Part shown: piece after piece, positions 6,380 to 13,257 of the stretch
How the letters are laid out: each line of letters opens with the position of its first letter
Numbering within the stretch: the first letter of the stretch is position 1
Source of the DNA: Acidobacteriota bacterium
GTDB taxonomy: Bacteria > Acidobacteriota > Terriglobia > Bryobacterales > Bryobacteraceae
Length of the DNA: 36,913 nucleotides
Assembly (NCBI GenBank): GCA_005808475.1
Contig: SYLY01000024.1
Location: forward strand, 1 to 36,913
Reading direction: 5' to 3'
Notes under the pieces: model-generated
Seen by the model: only the letters and a program-made list of their open reading frames with translations
Told to the model about the DNA's origin: nothing
The model's database searches: none
Translations under genes and position numbers: made by a program

Positions 6380-7555
6380 TCAGCCCTTGTGCTCGTGCCG
6401 CCAGCGGACCAGCGACCGGTCGATCGCGGCGATGTTGGGAACGCCCGCCAGCCCCATGTTCAGAGCCAACTCCGTTTGCATCAGTTCCAGCACGCGCGAC
6501 ACGCCGCGCTGTCCGAAGCACGCCAATCCGTACAGATACGGCCGCGCGATGCAGACCGCTTTCGCGCCCAGCGCCAGAGCCTTCAAAACGTCGGTGCCGC
6601 GCCGGAAACCGCCGTCCACCAGCACGGGAATCTTGCCGTTCACCGCCTTGACGCATTCGGGCAGCGCCTCGATGGTGGCGCCGACATGATCCATCTGCCG
6701 CGCGCCATGGCTCGAAACGATGATCCCCGACGCACCATGCTTCACCGCCCGCTCGGCGTCCTCAGCGATCATTATGCCCTTCAGCACGATGGGTAGCTTG
6801 GTCAGCGAACGCAGTTCCTCCACCGTTTGCCAGGTCGGCAGCGGGCTGGGACGCGACGGATAGATGCCCGCCCGCCAGGGAGTTTTCGCCTTGGGCACCT
6901 GCCCGTTGGCGTCGCGCGGTGGGATGCCGGATTCGCACCACGACCGTTCCAGCTTGTTGTGCATGTCGCGCTCGCGGTGCGAGACGTGCATGATGTCGAC
7001 GGTAAAGCAGATTCCCTGGCAGCCCTGCGCCTCGAGCCTTTTCACGAACGCGCGCATGGTCTGGCGGTTCTGCAACTGGCCGCCGGTGGTCAACTGCCAC
7101 CATTGCGGACCCTTGCCGGACTCGACCAATTCGTCGATGCCGCCATTGGTGATCTGCAGCGCCTTGGCCGCCGCCGCGCCCTTGGCCACCTCGAGTTCGC
7201 CGCCCTTGAAGAAGCAGTTCTTGCCGCCGGCGGGATCGAGGAGGATCGGGTAGTCGAGTTTGGCTCCCAGCACTTCGGTTTTCAGGTCGATCTTGTGGGT
7301 GTCGACGAGCATGCGCGGACGGATGATGAGGTTCTTGAACGCCTCGCGGCTGTCGCGGAGAGCCTGCTCGTCCTCGCTGCCGCCGTCCAGGTAGTCCCAG
7401 GCGAGCGGGTCGAGCTTCTTCTTGGCGAGGTCGCGGAAATCGAAAACGTTGATGGGGCCGAGGACGGGGTCGTTGTCCCAATCCTGGGAGTCGAGCCAAG
7501 GGGCGGCGCCAAACATGCCCACGAGGCCGCGGAAGGCAGCGCGACGGGAGATCAT
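6380..7555 (-). CDS. FMN-dependent 2-hydroxyacid dehydrogenase (lactate/glycolate oxidase family), probably Tat-exported
   Basis: The product is a 391-residue TIM-barrel flavoenzyme. FMN and substrate residues are visible: LPIVLKG with K259, and SSHGARQMD at 281-289 with catalytic H283 and R286. DGGFRRG follows near 314, then the GAKAVCIARPYLYG phosphate site. Family members oxidise L-lactate, glycolate, mandelate or similar acids. The N-terminus SRRAAFRGLVGMFGAA looks like a twin-arginine signal, which fits the exported cytochrome encoded next. The substrate-site Tyr of the usual QLY motif is Thr here (QLTT, about 154-157), so the substrate may not be lactate or glycolate. First gene of the operon. 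Confidence 0.88.
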   Translation of the reverse strand: MISRRAAFRGLVGMFGAAPWLDSQDWDNDPVLGPINVFDFRDLAKKKLDPLAWDYLDGGSEDEQALRDSREAFKNLIIRPRMLVDTHKIDLKTEVLGAKLDYPILLDPAGGKNCFFKGGELEVAKGAAAAKALQITNGGIDELVESGKGPQWWQLTTGGQLQNRQTMRAFVKRLEAQGCQGICFTVDIMHVSHRERDMHNKLERSWCESGIPPRDANGQVPKAKTPWRAGIYPSRPSPLPTWQTVEELRSLTKLPIVLKGIMIAEDAERAVKHGASGIIVSSHGARQMDHVGATIEALPECVKAVNGKIPVLVDGGFRRGTDVLKALALGAKAVCIARPYLYGLACFGQRGVSRVLELMQTELALNMGLAGVPNIAAIDRSLVRWRHEHKG

Positions 7556-7984
7556 TCAGGGGTAATAGAACACAGGAGGGCGGTCGAGCGCAAGCGGCCG
7601 GGTGGGTTTCGGCCAAGAGCGGGTCGCGATGGCGTAGGAACTGAACGCCGCCCTGGCGCAAGCCTCTTCCACGCCGCCCTCGCGAATCCACTTGCCGCGC
7701 GGGGGTTGCCGGGCCAATTCGACGGTCATCATCTTCGAGGACTTCGCTTCGTCACGAGGCTCGTAGAGCCGGTCGAGCAGGCGCTCGGCGGCATCCAGAT
7801 CCAGACCGGCGGGGGAGGAGGTCCCGGCCAGGAGCGGGTATCGATGGCGCAGGAACTTCTCGATGGAATGGATCGTCGCTTCTACTAGACCCTCCACGCG
7901 GCCCTGGCGCAAGCCCTCTTCCACGCCGCCCTCGCGAATCCACTTGCCGAGCGGAGTCTGGCCAGCCAATTCGACGGTCATCAT
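7556..7984 (-). pseudogene. Two tandem decayed copies of the Rpn-like gene's 3' end
   Basis: After the stop of the Rpn-like gene, the segment coding for KMMTVELA..LGKWIREGG..LLDRLYE is repeated. A near-complete copy lies at about 7746-7993 and a shorter, indel-bearing copy at about 7606-7745. The original copy is at about 8024-8294. All copies start from the same sequence, TCGAAAATGATGACCG. The copies stay open in one frame for 142 codons, but the last part is frameshifted (GCGCAAGCCTC has lost one C) and has lost about 40 bp. I read this as unequal duplication followed by decay, not a separate gene. Confidence 0.8.
7565..7593 (-). promoter_or_regulatory. Candidate promoter of the 2-hydroxyacid operon
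   Basis: On the minus strand TTGCGC (7593-7588) and TTCTAT (7570-7565) are spaced by 17 bp. The -10 box ends 9 bp before the ATG of the FMN dehydrogenase, which would give an almost leaderless mRNA. The match is moderate, and the site lies in decayed Rpn-tail sequence. Confidence 0.3.
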
Positions 7985-8937
7985 TTTCGAGGACTTCCGG
8001 CCTCGAGCGCTCGCCGCGCCTCCGCTTCGTCACGAGCCTCGTAGAGCCGGTCGAGCAGGCGCTCGGCGGCATCCAGATCCAGACCGGCGGGCGAGAAGGT
8101 CTCGGCCAGGAGCGGGTATCGATGGCGCAGGAACTTCTCGATGGAATGGATCGTCGCTTCTACTAGACCCTCCACTCGGCCCTCTACTAGACCCTCCACG
8201 CGGCCCTGGCGCAAGCCCTCTTCCACGCCGCCCTCGCGAATCCACTTGCCGAGCGGGGTTTGCCGGGCCAATTCGACGGTCATCATTTTCGAGAACCTCC
8301 CGAGCAGATCGTCGATCCACTCCCTCTCATATTTTATGCTGCCCAGAAGCGCGAAGTGCGCCACCAGTTCCTCATCGTGCGCAACGGCCCGCGCTGCCTG
8401 CTCCAACACTTCCGGCGTGGCGCGGTCCATCAACGTTACCCAAGGGAAGAGCGCCGGCCGGCCCAGTGCCATCACCGCAACCGGATCGAGCTCCCACATC
8501 CGGACGAAGGCGGGAAACGCCAGGATCACTCCGGCCTCGCGATCGATCTTCAGTGACGGCGCCGGGACCGCGGGGCACGCCTTGCGATCCAGCAGTGCGA
8601 CCGTCACTTTCAATGGCCGGGGTTTGTAAGCGGGAATCAGCATGGCCGCGGCCACGCGCTCCGCGATGCGATCCGATTCGCGATCGTCCCAGTACGCCAG
8701 CGCCTCCAGGATCTCGAGCGAGTGGTGCTCGCCGTGGTCCACCACGTACATCAAATCGGTCAGTTTGGGCGGAACCACCAGTTCCGGGTTCACTTCGGCG
8801 ACCGTCGCGTCCGCCGAGCAATCCAGCCGGCCCAACATGTGAAGCAGACCGCGAGGATCCACCGCGAAGGCCCGCTTGTAGGTCACGTCCTTTGTCCCCA
8901 CACATAAGCAGTGCGCGGCGGCGGCTATTCCTCTCAT
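7981..8937 (-). CDS. Rpn-like (PD-(D/E)XK) nuclease family protein
   Basis: The product has 318 residues. It resembles the Rpn/transposase_31-like proteins common in Acidobacteriota and cyanobacteria. The N-terminal part carries a possible PD-(D/E)XK core (TDLMYVV, then SLEILEAL, near residues 60-80). The C-terminus has the typical GKWIREGGVEEG tail with the short repeat GRVEGLVE present twice, then a helical end. Rpn proteins are DNA endonucleases, some acting in phage defence or recombination. The start is uncertain: ATG at 8937 is the longest, but GTG at 8901 also fits. The stop TGA overlaps the ATG that opens the repeated-tail frame, evidence that the duplication cut the original end. Confidence 0.65.
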   Translation of the reverse strand: MRGIAAAAHCLCVGTKDVTYKRAFAVDPRGLLHMLGRLDCSADATVAEVNPELVVPPKLTDLMYVVDHGEHHSLEILEALAYWDDRESDRIAERVAAAMLIPAYKPRPLKVTVALLDRKACPAVPAPSLKIDREAGVILAFPAFVRMWELDPVAVMALGRPALFPWVTLMDRATPEVLEQAARAVAHDEELVAHFALLGSIKYEREWIDDLLGRFSKMMTVELARQTPLGKWIREGGVEEGLRQGRVEGLVEGRVEGLVEATIHSIEKFLRHRYPLLAETFSPAGLDLDAAERLLDRLYEARDEAEARRALEAGSPRK

Positions 8938-8995
8938 CCGTCCGGCGGATCTTCTGGGGGGCGCGACGGGGCATTTGGAGGGTGTAAGATTTTGC

Positions 8996-9027
8996 TTGAC
9001 TGTACTAGTAAACTAGTGCACTATATA
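8996..9027 (+). promoter_or_regulatory. Promoter with YtrA/GntR-type palindromic operator
   Basis: TTGACT (8996-9001) is followed by CACTAT at 17 bp or TATATA at 20 bp. Between them lies an imperfect palindrome, TGTACTAGT-AA-ACTAGTGCA (9001-9020), which contains ACTAGT twice. Sites of this form overlapping the promoter are typical of short YtrA-subfamily GntR repressors, and such a regulator is encoded 370 bp downstream. It probably controls the remnant gene, the regulator and the slipin gene as one autoregulated unit. Confidence 0.65.
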
Positions 9028-9032
9028 ACCAT

Positions 9033-9392
9033 ATGGCAGGCACACCGCTTCGAGCCGCCGCGCTGCTAGCGTTCCTGACTGCCGCAGCCGCCGCGCCCCG
9101 CATCCAATTCGTGGACGTTGGCGATGGCGTGAAGGTGGAGGCCGGCGACCGGGGAGGTGCGGGCAGGCCTCTCACTCGGCTTGCGGGCTCCTGCGCCGAT
9201 CCGATGGCTTCCCCTTGGAGCAACGCCCAGTATCGAGAGGACGCCTATCGGGAATCTCAGAAGCGAAATGGTGGATCGGTGGGGCGGTACCCGGGGTCGA
9301 TCCAGAGGGACCATCGCGGGACCGCCGTTCCGGTGTTGGCCATCATCGCGGTACCACGTGCGCCGGCCGCTTTCCTCGACGGGTTGGAGTAG
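9033..9392 (+). pseudogene. Remnant of an exported alpha/beta-hydrolase-type gene
   Basis: The frame starts right after the YtrA-type promoter with a signal peptide (LRAAALLAFLTAAAAA). It continues as FVDVGDGVKVEAGDRGGAGRPL, the usual opening of exported alpha/beta hydrolases in this phylum. The expected continuation with the oxyanion and GxSxG parts is missing. The rest looks shifted out of frame until PVLAIIAVPRAPAAF, which resembles the later part of such enzymes. With only 119 codons and no catalytic Ser, Asp or His in place, it appears to be an internally deleted gene. A genuine short exported protein cannot be fully excluded. Confidence 0.55.
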
Positions 9393-9396
9393 GGCG

Positions 9397-9780
9397 GTGT
9401 CGAACGCGACTTTCCAACCCAGGCTCGACCTCCGGTCGGGAATTCCGGTCTACCGGCAGTTGATCGATCAGGTGCTCGGAGCCATCGCCACCGGCGTTCT
9501 TAGCACCGGCGACAGGCTTCCCACCGTACGCCAAGTCGCCGTCGATCTGGCGATCAACCCGAACACCGTGATGCGCGCCTACAAAGAACTCGAAATCAGA
9601 GGAGTCCTGGTCACGCAGCAGGGGACGGGCACCTTCATCGCGCCCGCGCAGGTGAAGCGCGACGAGGTGGAGCGCCAACGGCGCCTCTCGGCCATCGCCG
9701 GCGAGTTCGTGGCGCGCGCCGGCTCGGAAGGATTCACGTTGGACGACCTGCTCGGCGCTTTGAAGGATCTGAAACAGTAA
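9397..9780 (+). CDS. GntR-family regulator, YtrA subfamily
   Basis: A GTG start at 9397, preceded by GGAGTAGGG, gives 127 residues. This is the typical short YtrA size: a winged helix-turn-helix (residues about 10-80, with IPVYRQLIDQV, LPTVRQVAVDLAINPNTVMRAYKELE and a GTGTF wing) plus a short helical tail for dimerisation. There is no ligand-binding domain. YtrA proteins are repressors that usually sit first in the operon they control. The palindrome at 9001-9020 is the likely target. The upstream remnant's stop codon overlaps the ribosome-binding region and the slipin gene follows 9 bp later, so the three are one unit. Confidence 0.88.
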   Translation: MSNATFQPRLDLRSGIPVYRQLIDQVLGAIATGVLSTGDRLPTVRQVAVDLAINPNTVMRAYKELEIRGVLVTQQGTGTFIAPAQVKRDEVERQRRLSAIAGEFVARAGSEGFTLDDLLGALKDLKQ

Positions 9781-9789
9781 GGGGGGACC

Positions 9790-10722
9790 ATGCAACTCAT
9801 TCCAAGAAAACTCACCGAAGAACCCACGCCCGCCACGGGCTCGCTCACGCTCAGCCCGATCGGCGTCCTTGCGTTCGTGGTGCTGTCGGTGCTGGGCGCT
9901 GTCACCACGGCGATGCTCCGTAACCCGGCGCCGGTCATCATCGGCGTGATCGGCGGCGTGTATTTGATGTTCGCGATTCGCCAGGCCGATCCCTGGGAAA
10001 AGGCGATTGTCTTGCGCCTGGGCAATTTCATGGGATTGCGCGGCCCCGGGCTGTTCTGGATCGTGCCGGTGATCGACTCGGTGCGGCGCGTGGTGGATCA
10101 GCGCGTGCGAGTCACCGACGTCACCGCCGAGTCCGCGCTTACTCGCGACACGGTGCCCGTCAATGTCGACGCGATCGTGTACTGGGTCGTGTGGGACGCC
10201 GAAAAGTGCGTGCTCGAAGTGCAGGACTACTTCGCCGCGATCACGCTCGGCGCGCAGACCGCGTTGCGCGAAACGATCGGTGTGCACGAACTCGCCGACA
10301 TGATCACCGGCCGCGAGCACATGGGCAAGGAACTGCAGCGGATTCTCGACGAGAAGACCAATCCTTGGGGAATCACCGTGCAGTCGGTCGAGATCAAGCA
10401 GGTGAACATTCCGCCCGGGCTGGAAGACGCGATGTCGCGCAAGGCGCAGGCCGAACGCGAGCGCCAGGCCCGCATCATCCTCGGCACGGCGGAGACGGAG
10501 ATCTCGGAGAAGTTCGCGCAGGCGGCCGAGGTTTATCGCGACAATCCGATCGCCCTGAATCTCCGCGCGATGAACATGCTCTACGAGGCGATCAAGGAGA
10601 AGGGCTCGATGGTGATCGTGCCCTCCACGGCGGTGGAATCCCTGGGAATCGGCGGGGTGATGGGGATGGCGGCGGCCGCGGGAACCAAGCCTTCCGGAGC
10701 TCCTCCCGTCTCCCCGGTGTGA
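9790..10722 (+). CDS. Slipin (SPFH/band 7, stomatin-like) membrane protein
   Basis: The product has 310 residues and starts after a strong GGGGGG ribosome-binding site. Two hydrophobic segments (about 27-45 and 48-62) anchor it. Next comes the SPFH domain: KAIVLRLGNFMGLRGPGLFWIVP, then the VDQRVRVTDV and TRDTVPVNVDAIVYW stretches. A helical region with AQAERERQARIILG follows. Slipins form oligomers in membrane microdomains and often associate with NfeD-type proteases, none of which is encoded here. Control by the upstream YtrA-type regulator suggests induction by envelope or antibiotic stress (inference). It converges on the DUF3604 gene, leaving 4 bp between stops. Confidence 0.9.
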   Translation: MQLIPRKLTEEPTPATGSLTLSPIGVLAFVVLSVLGAVTTAMLRNPAPVIIGVIGGVYLMFAIRQADPWEKAIVLRLGNFMGLRGPGLFWIVPVIDSVRRVVDQRVRVTDVTAESALTRDTVPVNVDAIVYWVVWDAEKCVLEVQDYFAAITLGAQTALRETIGVHELADMITGREHMGKELQRILDEKTNPWGITVQSVEIKQVNIPPGLEDAMSRKAQAERERQARIILGTAETEISEKFAQAAEVYRDNPIALNLRAMNMLYEAIKEKGSMVIVPSTAVESLGIGGVMGMAAAAGTKPSGAPPVSPV

Positions 10723-10726
10723 CGCG

Positions 10727-13171
10727 CTACTTGCCGTAGTTGACGAAGAAGGGGCTGGACCAGGCGATCATGCCGTCGTCCTGCAGCACGCGGACGTAGT
10801 AGTAGTGCCGCTGGCCGTTGACCGCGGTCTCCGCGAACTCGAAGCGCGCCTCTTGCGTTTTGGGCTCCTTGGTGTAAACGATCTCGCTGTCCTTGATCAC
10901 TTCCACCTTGGCGATCTGCCTGGTGCCGCGAACGTAGATCTTGATGGGCAGCGATTTCGCCGAACGGAACTCTTCGCCCATGAAGTAGTTGCCCATGCGA
11001 ACGTCGAGCACGATATTGTCGGTGGCGCCATAGGTGTGACGCTTGCGGATGCCGTTCAACACGCCGTCCCGGGAAAAGTCGTCGGTGTACACCATCGCGT
11101 AGGAGATGTGCGTCGAACCGTGATCGGACGACGTGATGATGCCCAGCTTGTATCCTTTCGCCCAAGCGTTGTTCAGCATGCCTTCCGGCTGATAGCCGGC
11201 CGTGTTCATGTGCTCGTCGTCGGACCCCTTGATCACCACGTGCGGAGCGCCGAGCTTTTCGTAGTTGGTGCGGGCGCCTTGGAAGATCTCCACCACCGGC
11301 TCGAGATCGGGATCGTTGTCGCGCCAGTCGGTGCCCATGCGCGTGCCGGACGTATGAGAGATCGCCAGACCGCCCAGGCGCCGCACATCCTCGTACAGCA
11401 TCTTGGTGTCGTTGGCGACCAGATCGCCCGACCCGATGCCCGGCTCGTCGCCCATCGGGCTTTGTCCCAGCGCGAACGCCGGCACGCCCGCCCGCATGTG
11501 GAACGGCGTGACGCGCGCGTTGGACCGCTTGGCGAAGAACATGTTGCGATGCCCGTTGGGGAATGTCGCCGACCGTTCATAGCCAAAGATCGCGGCGTAC
11601 GTTCCCGGCACGTGATGCATGTCGGTCATCTTCTGCGTGTACCACCACCAGTACGGCCACGCGCCGCCCTGGTGATCGGTGGACGCGCCGAAATCCATCG
11701 ACGCGGAGTCGATCATGTAGCGGTAGAAGTCCTGCAGCGAACCGTCCGCCGCGCCACCGCCGTCCCAACTCAGTTCGGTGTGGCGGTGGAAGTCGCCGCG
11801 AACGATGTTGTGGTTCTTGTTGCCGAGCTTGACGGTGTAGCCGCGGATCGCCTTCAGGTCGGCTGCCTCGTCGGAATGGCCGTTCATCGGCGCCACGCTG
11901 TCCAGCACCTGCTGTCCCCACGTGACGTTGGACGCGGTGGGCGGAGCCATGCGGCCCGCGTGGATCTGCTGGCGCACCGGGCGATGCCAGAACTTCGCCG
12001 AGCGTCCGTCGCCATCCCACGCCATCCACAGCGATCCGTCGGGAGTGGTCACCGCGCCCATCCGCGTGGAGGACCGGCCGGCGCTGTTCGGCAGCGTCAC
12101 CGAGTCCGACCACTTCGATCCATCCAGATGCGTGACGCGATACTCCCACCAGCCGCGGTTGCCGCGAACGCCGGGCGTCGCGCGCGCGTTCATCCTGGTC
12201 TTGGCCACCACCCAAACCGATCCAGCGTTGTCGGAAAAGACGTGCGGCTGATAGGTATTGAGAGTCCGGGGGAAGGCGCTCATCACGGGAGCGGTGTCGC
12301 GCCACTGGCCGTTATCGTAGACGCGGAGGCGCGGCGACCGGACGCCGCCCAACTGCACGCCCTTGGGATCCTTGCGCAGGATGTAGCCCTGGTCCTTGCC
12401 CCAGCCCGCGTTGCCGGCTTCCCAGGCCACCCAGATGCGATTGGCGGAATCCACGGCGACCGTGGGGCGAGCTTCGAACCGTTGGGAGGCGGCCACTTCG
12501 ATCTCCGGTCCCGGCGTTCCTCCCGCCACCTTTACCATGGCCACGTCGTAGTTGCCGGCCTTGTAGGTGTCGTAGGCGACCCAGGCGGCGCCAGCGGAAT
12601 CGAGCCCCACGGCCGGCTCCCAGTCGTTGGCGGCGCGATTGGTGACGCGCACCTCGGGCCCCCACTTGCCGCCCTCGAGCGTGCGCAGAAAGATGTTCGA
12701 GTTCTTGCCGCGGAAGCCCTGCCAAACGACAGCCAGCTTGCCCTTGCCGTCCGTGCCGAGCCGCGGGTTGATATCCGGGAGAGGATCGCCGCTCAGCTTT
12801 TCCAGGGGCCCCCACGACTGGCTGGCCGGATCGAACGAACGGGCGTATACGTCCCAGTTGCCGTCGAGCATCTGCGTCCACACCAGCCAGACCCGGTTCG
12901 ATGCGTCGACGCCGATCTGCGGCATCCAGTTGTCGCCGCTGGTGGCGGGGACCCACTGGATATTGCTCCACTCGCCATCCTTGTAATGGCGGAGACCGAT
13001 GTCGTCCTTGGTTCCATCCCAACTGAGCCAGGAGACCCAGAGGCTTCCGTCCGGGGCCGAGGCGATCGACGCGAGATCGTCCTGGCGGTATTCATGGCCC
13101 ACCATCGTGACGCCGACCTGGGCGAACGCGGCGGCGGCGCAGACCACGAGGCTGGAAAAGAGGCGTTTCAT
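10727..13171 (-). CDS. Exported beta-propeller protein with C-terminal DUF3604 (PHP-like) domain
   Basis: The ATG at 13171 is chosen because it opens a clear signal peptide (MKRLFSSLVVCAAAAFAQ) and sits 8 bp from a strong -10 box; an in-frame ATG at 13207 is less likely. The 814-residue product has an N-terminal half of propeller-like repeats (SLWVSW, RVWLVW, KLAVVW, AAWVAY, RIWVAW). The C-terminal half is a DUF3604 domain with metal-binding-type motifs: DFHRHTELS near residue 460, then STDH, and SSDHGS later. The PHP-like core suggests a hydrolase (phosphoesterase or esterase), but no substrate is established. Probably periplasmic or outer-surface. Confidence 0.87.
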   Translation of the reverse strand: MKRLFSSLVVCAAAAFAQVGVTMVGHEYRQDDLASIASAPDGSLWVSWLSWDGTKDDIGLRHYKDGEWSNIQWVPATSGDNWMPQIGVDASNRVWLVWTQMLDGNWDVYARSFDPASQSWGPLEKLSGDPLPDINPRLGTDGKGKLAVVWQGFRGKNSNIFLRTLEGGKWGPEVRVTNRAANDWEPAVGLDSAGAAWVAYDTYKAGNYDVAMVKVAGGTPGPEIEVAASQRFEARPTVAVDSANRIWVAWEAGNAGWGKDQGYILRKDPKGVQLGGVRSPRLRVYDNGQWRDTAPVMSAFPRTLNTYQPHVFSDNAGSVWVVAKTRMNARATPGVRGNRGWWEYRVTHLDGSKWSDSVTLPNSAGRSSTRMGAVTTPDGSLWMAWDGDGRSAKFWHRPVRQQIHAGRMAPPTASNVTWGQQVLDSVAPMNGHSDEAADLKAIRGYTVKLGNKNHNIVRGDFHRHTELSWDGGGAADGSLQDFYRYMIDSASMDFGASTDHQGGAWPYWWWYTQKMTDMHHVPGTYAAIFGYERSATFPNGHRNMFFAKRSNARVTPFHMRAGVPAFALGQSPMGDEPGIGSGDLVANDTKMLYEDVRRLGGLAISHTSGTRMGTDWRDNDPDLEPVVEIFQGARTNYEKLGAPHVVIKGSDDEHMNTAGYQPEGMLNNAWAKGYKLGIITSSDHGSTHISYAMVYTDDFSRDGVLNGIRKRHTYGATDNIVLDVRMGNYFMGEEFRSAKSLPIKIYVRGTRQIAKVEVIKDSEIVYTKEPKTQEARFEFAETAVNGQRHYYYVRVLQDDGMIAWSSPFFVNYGK

Positions 13172-13178
13172 CGTACCG

Positions 13179-13207
13179 ATTATCCTCGCTCCCGAGGCGC
13201 GTGGCAA
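13179..13207 (-). promoter_or_regulatory. Strong promoter giving a leaderless DUF3604 mRNA
   Basis: On the minus strand TTGCCA (13207-13202) and GATAAT (13184-13179) each match consensus at five of six positions, with a 17-bp spacer. The expected start falls at about 13172, next to the ATG at 13171, so the transcript should lack a leader and a ribosome-binding site. This supports the chosen start codon. Confidence 0.6.
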
Positions 13208-13216
13208 ACGCCCCGT

Positions 13217-13245
13217 TTTAGGGGACCCGCTCGAACCGCTATAAT
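13217..13245 (+). promoter_or_regulatory. Promoter of the Sel1-repeat gene, near-leaderless
   Basis: A perfect TATAAT (13240-13245) has a weak -35 TTTAGG (13217-13222) at 17 bp. Transcription would begin around 13251-13253, only about 5-7 nt before the ATG at 13258, and no Shine-Dalgarno sequence is present. It lies back to back with the DUF3604 promoter. Confidence 0.5.
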
Positions 13246-13257
13246 CCCGGTATCGGT

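Noticed and set aside
7556..7984. A separate 142-codon gene downstream of the Rpn-like gene
   Set aside because: It consists only of repeated Rpn-tail sequence with a late frameshift, so it is annotated as decayed tandem copies.
8141..8220. CRISPR-like short repeats (TCTACTAGACCCTCCAC)
   Set aside because: The repeats encode the GRVEGLVE octapeptide within a coding region and have no spacer structure.
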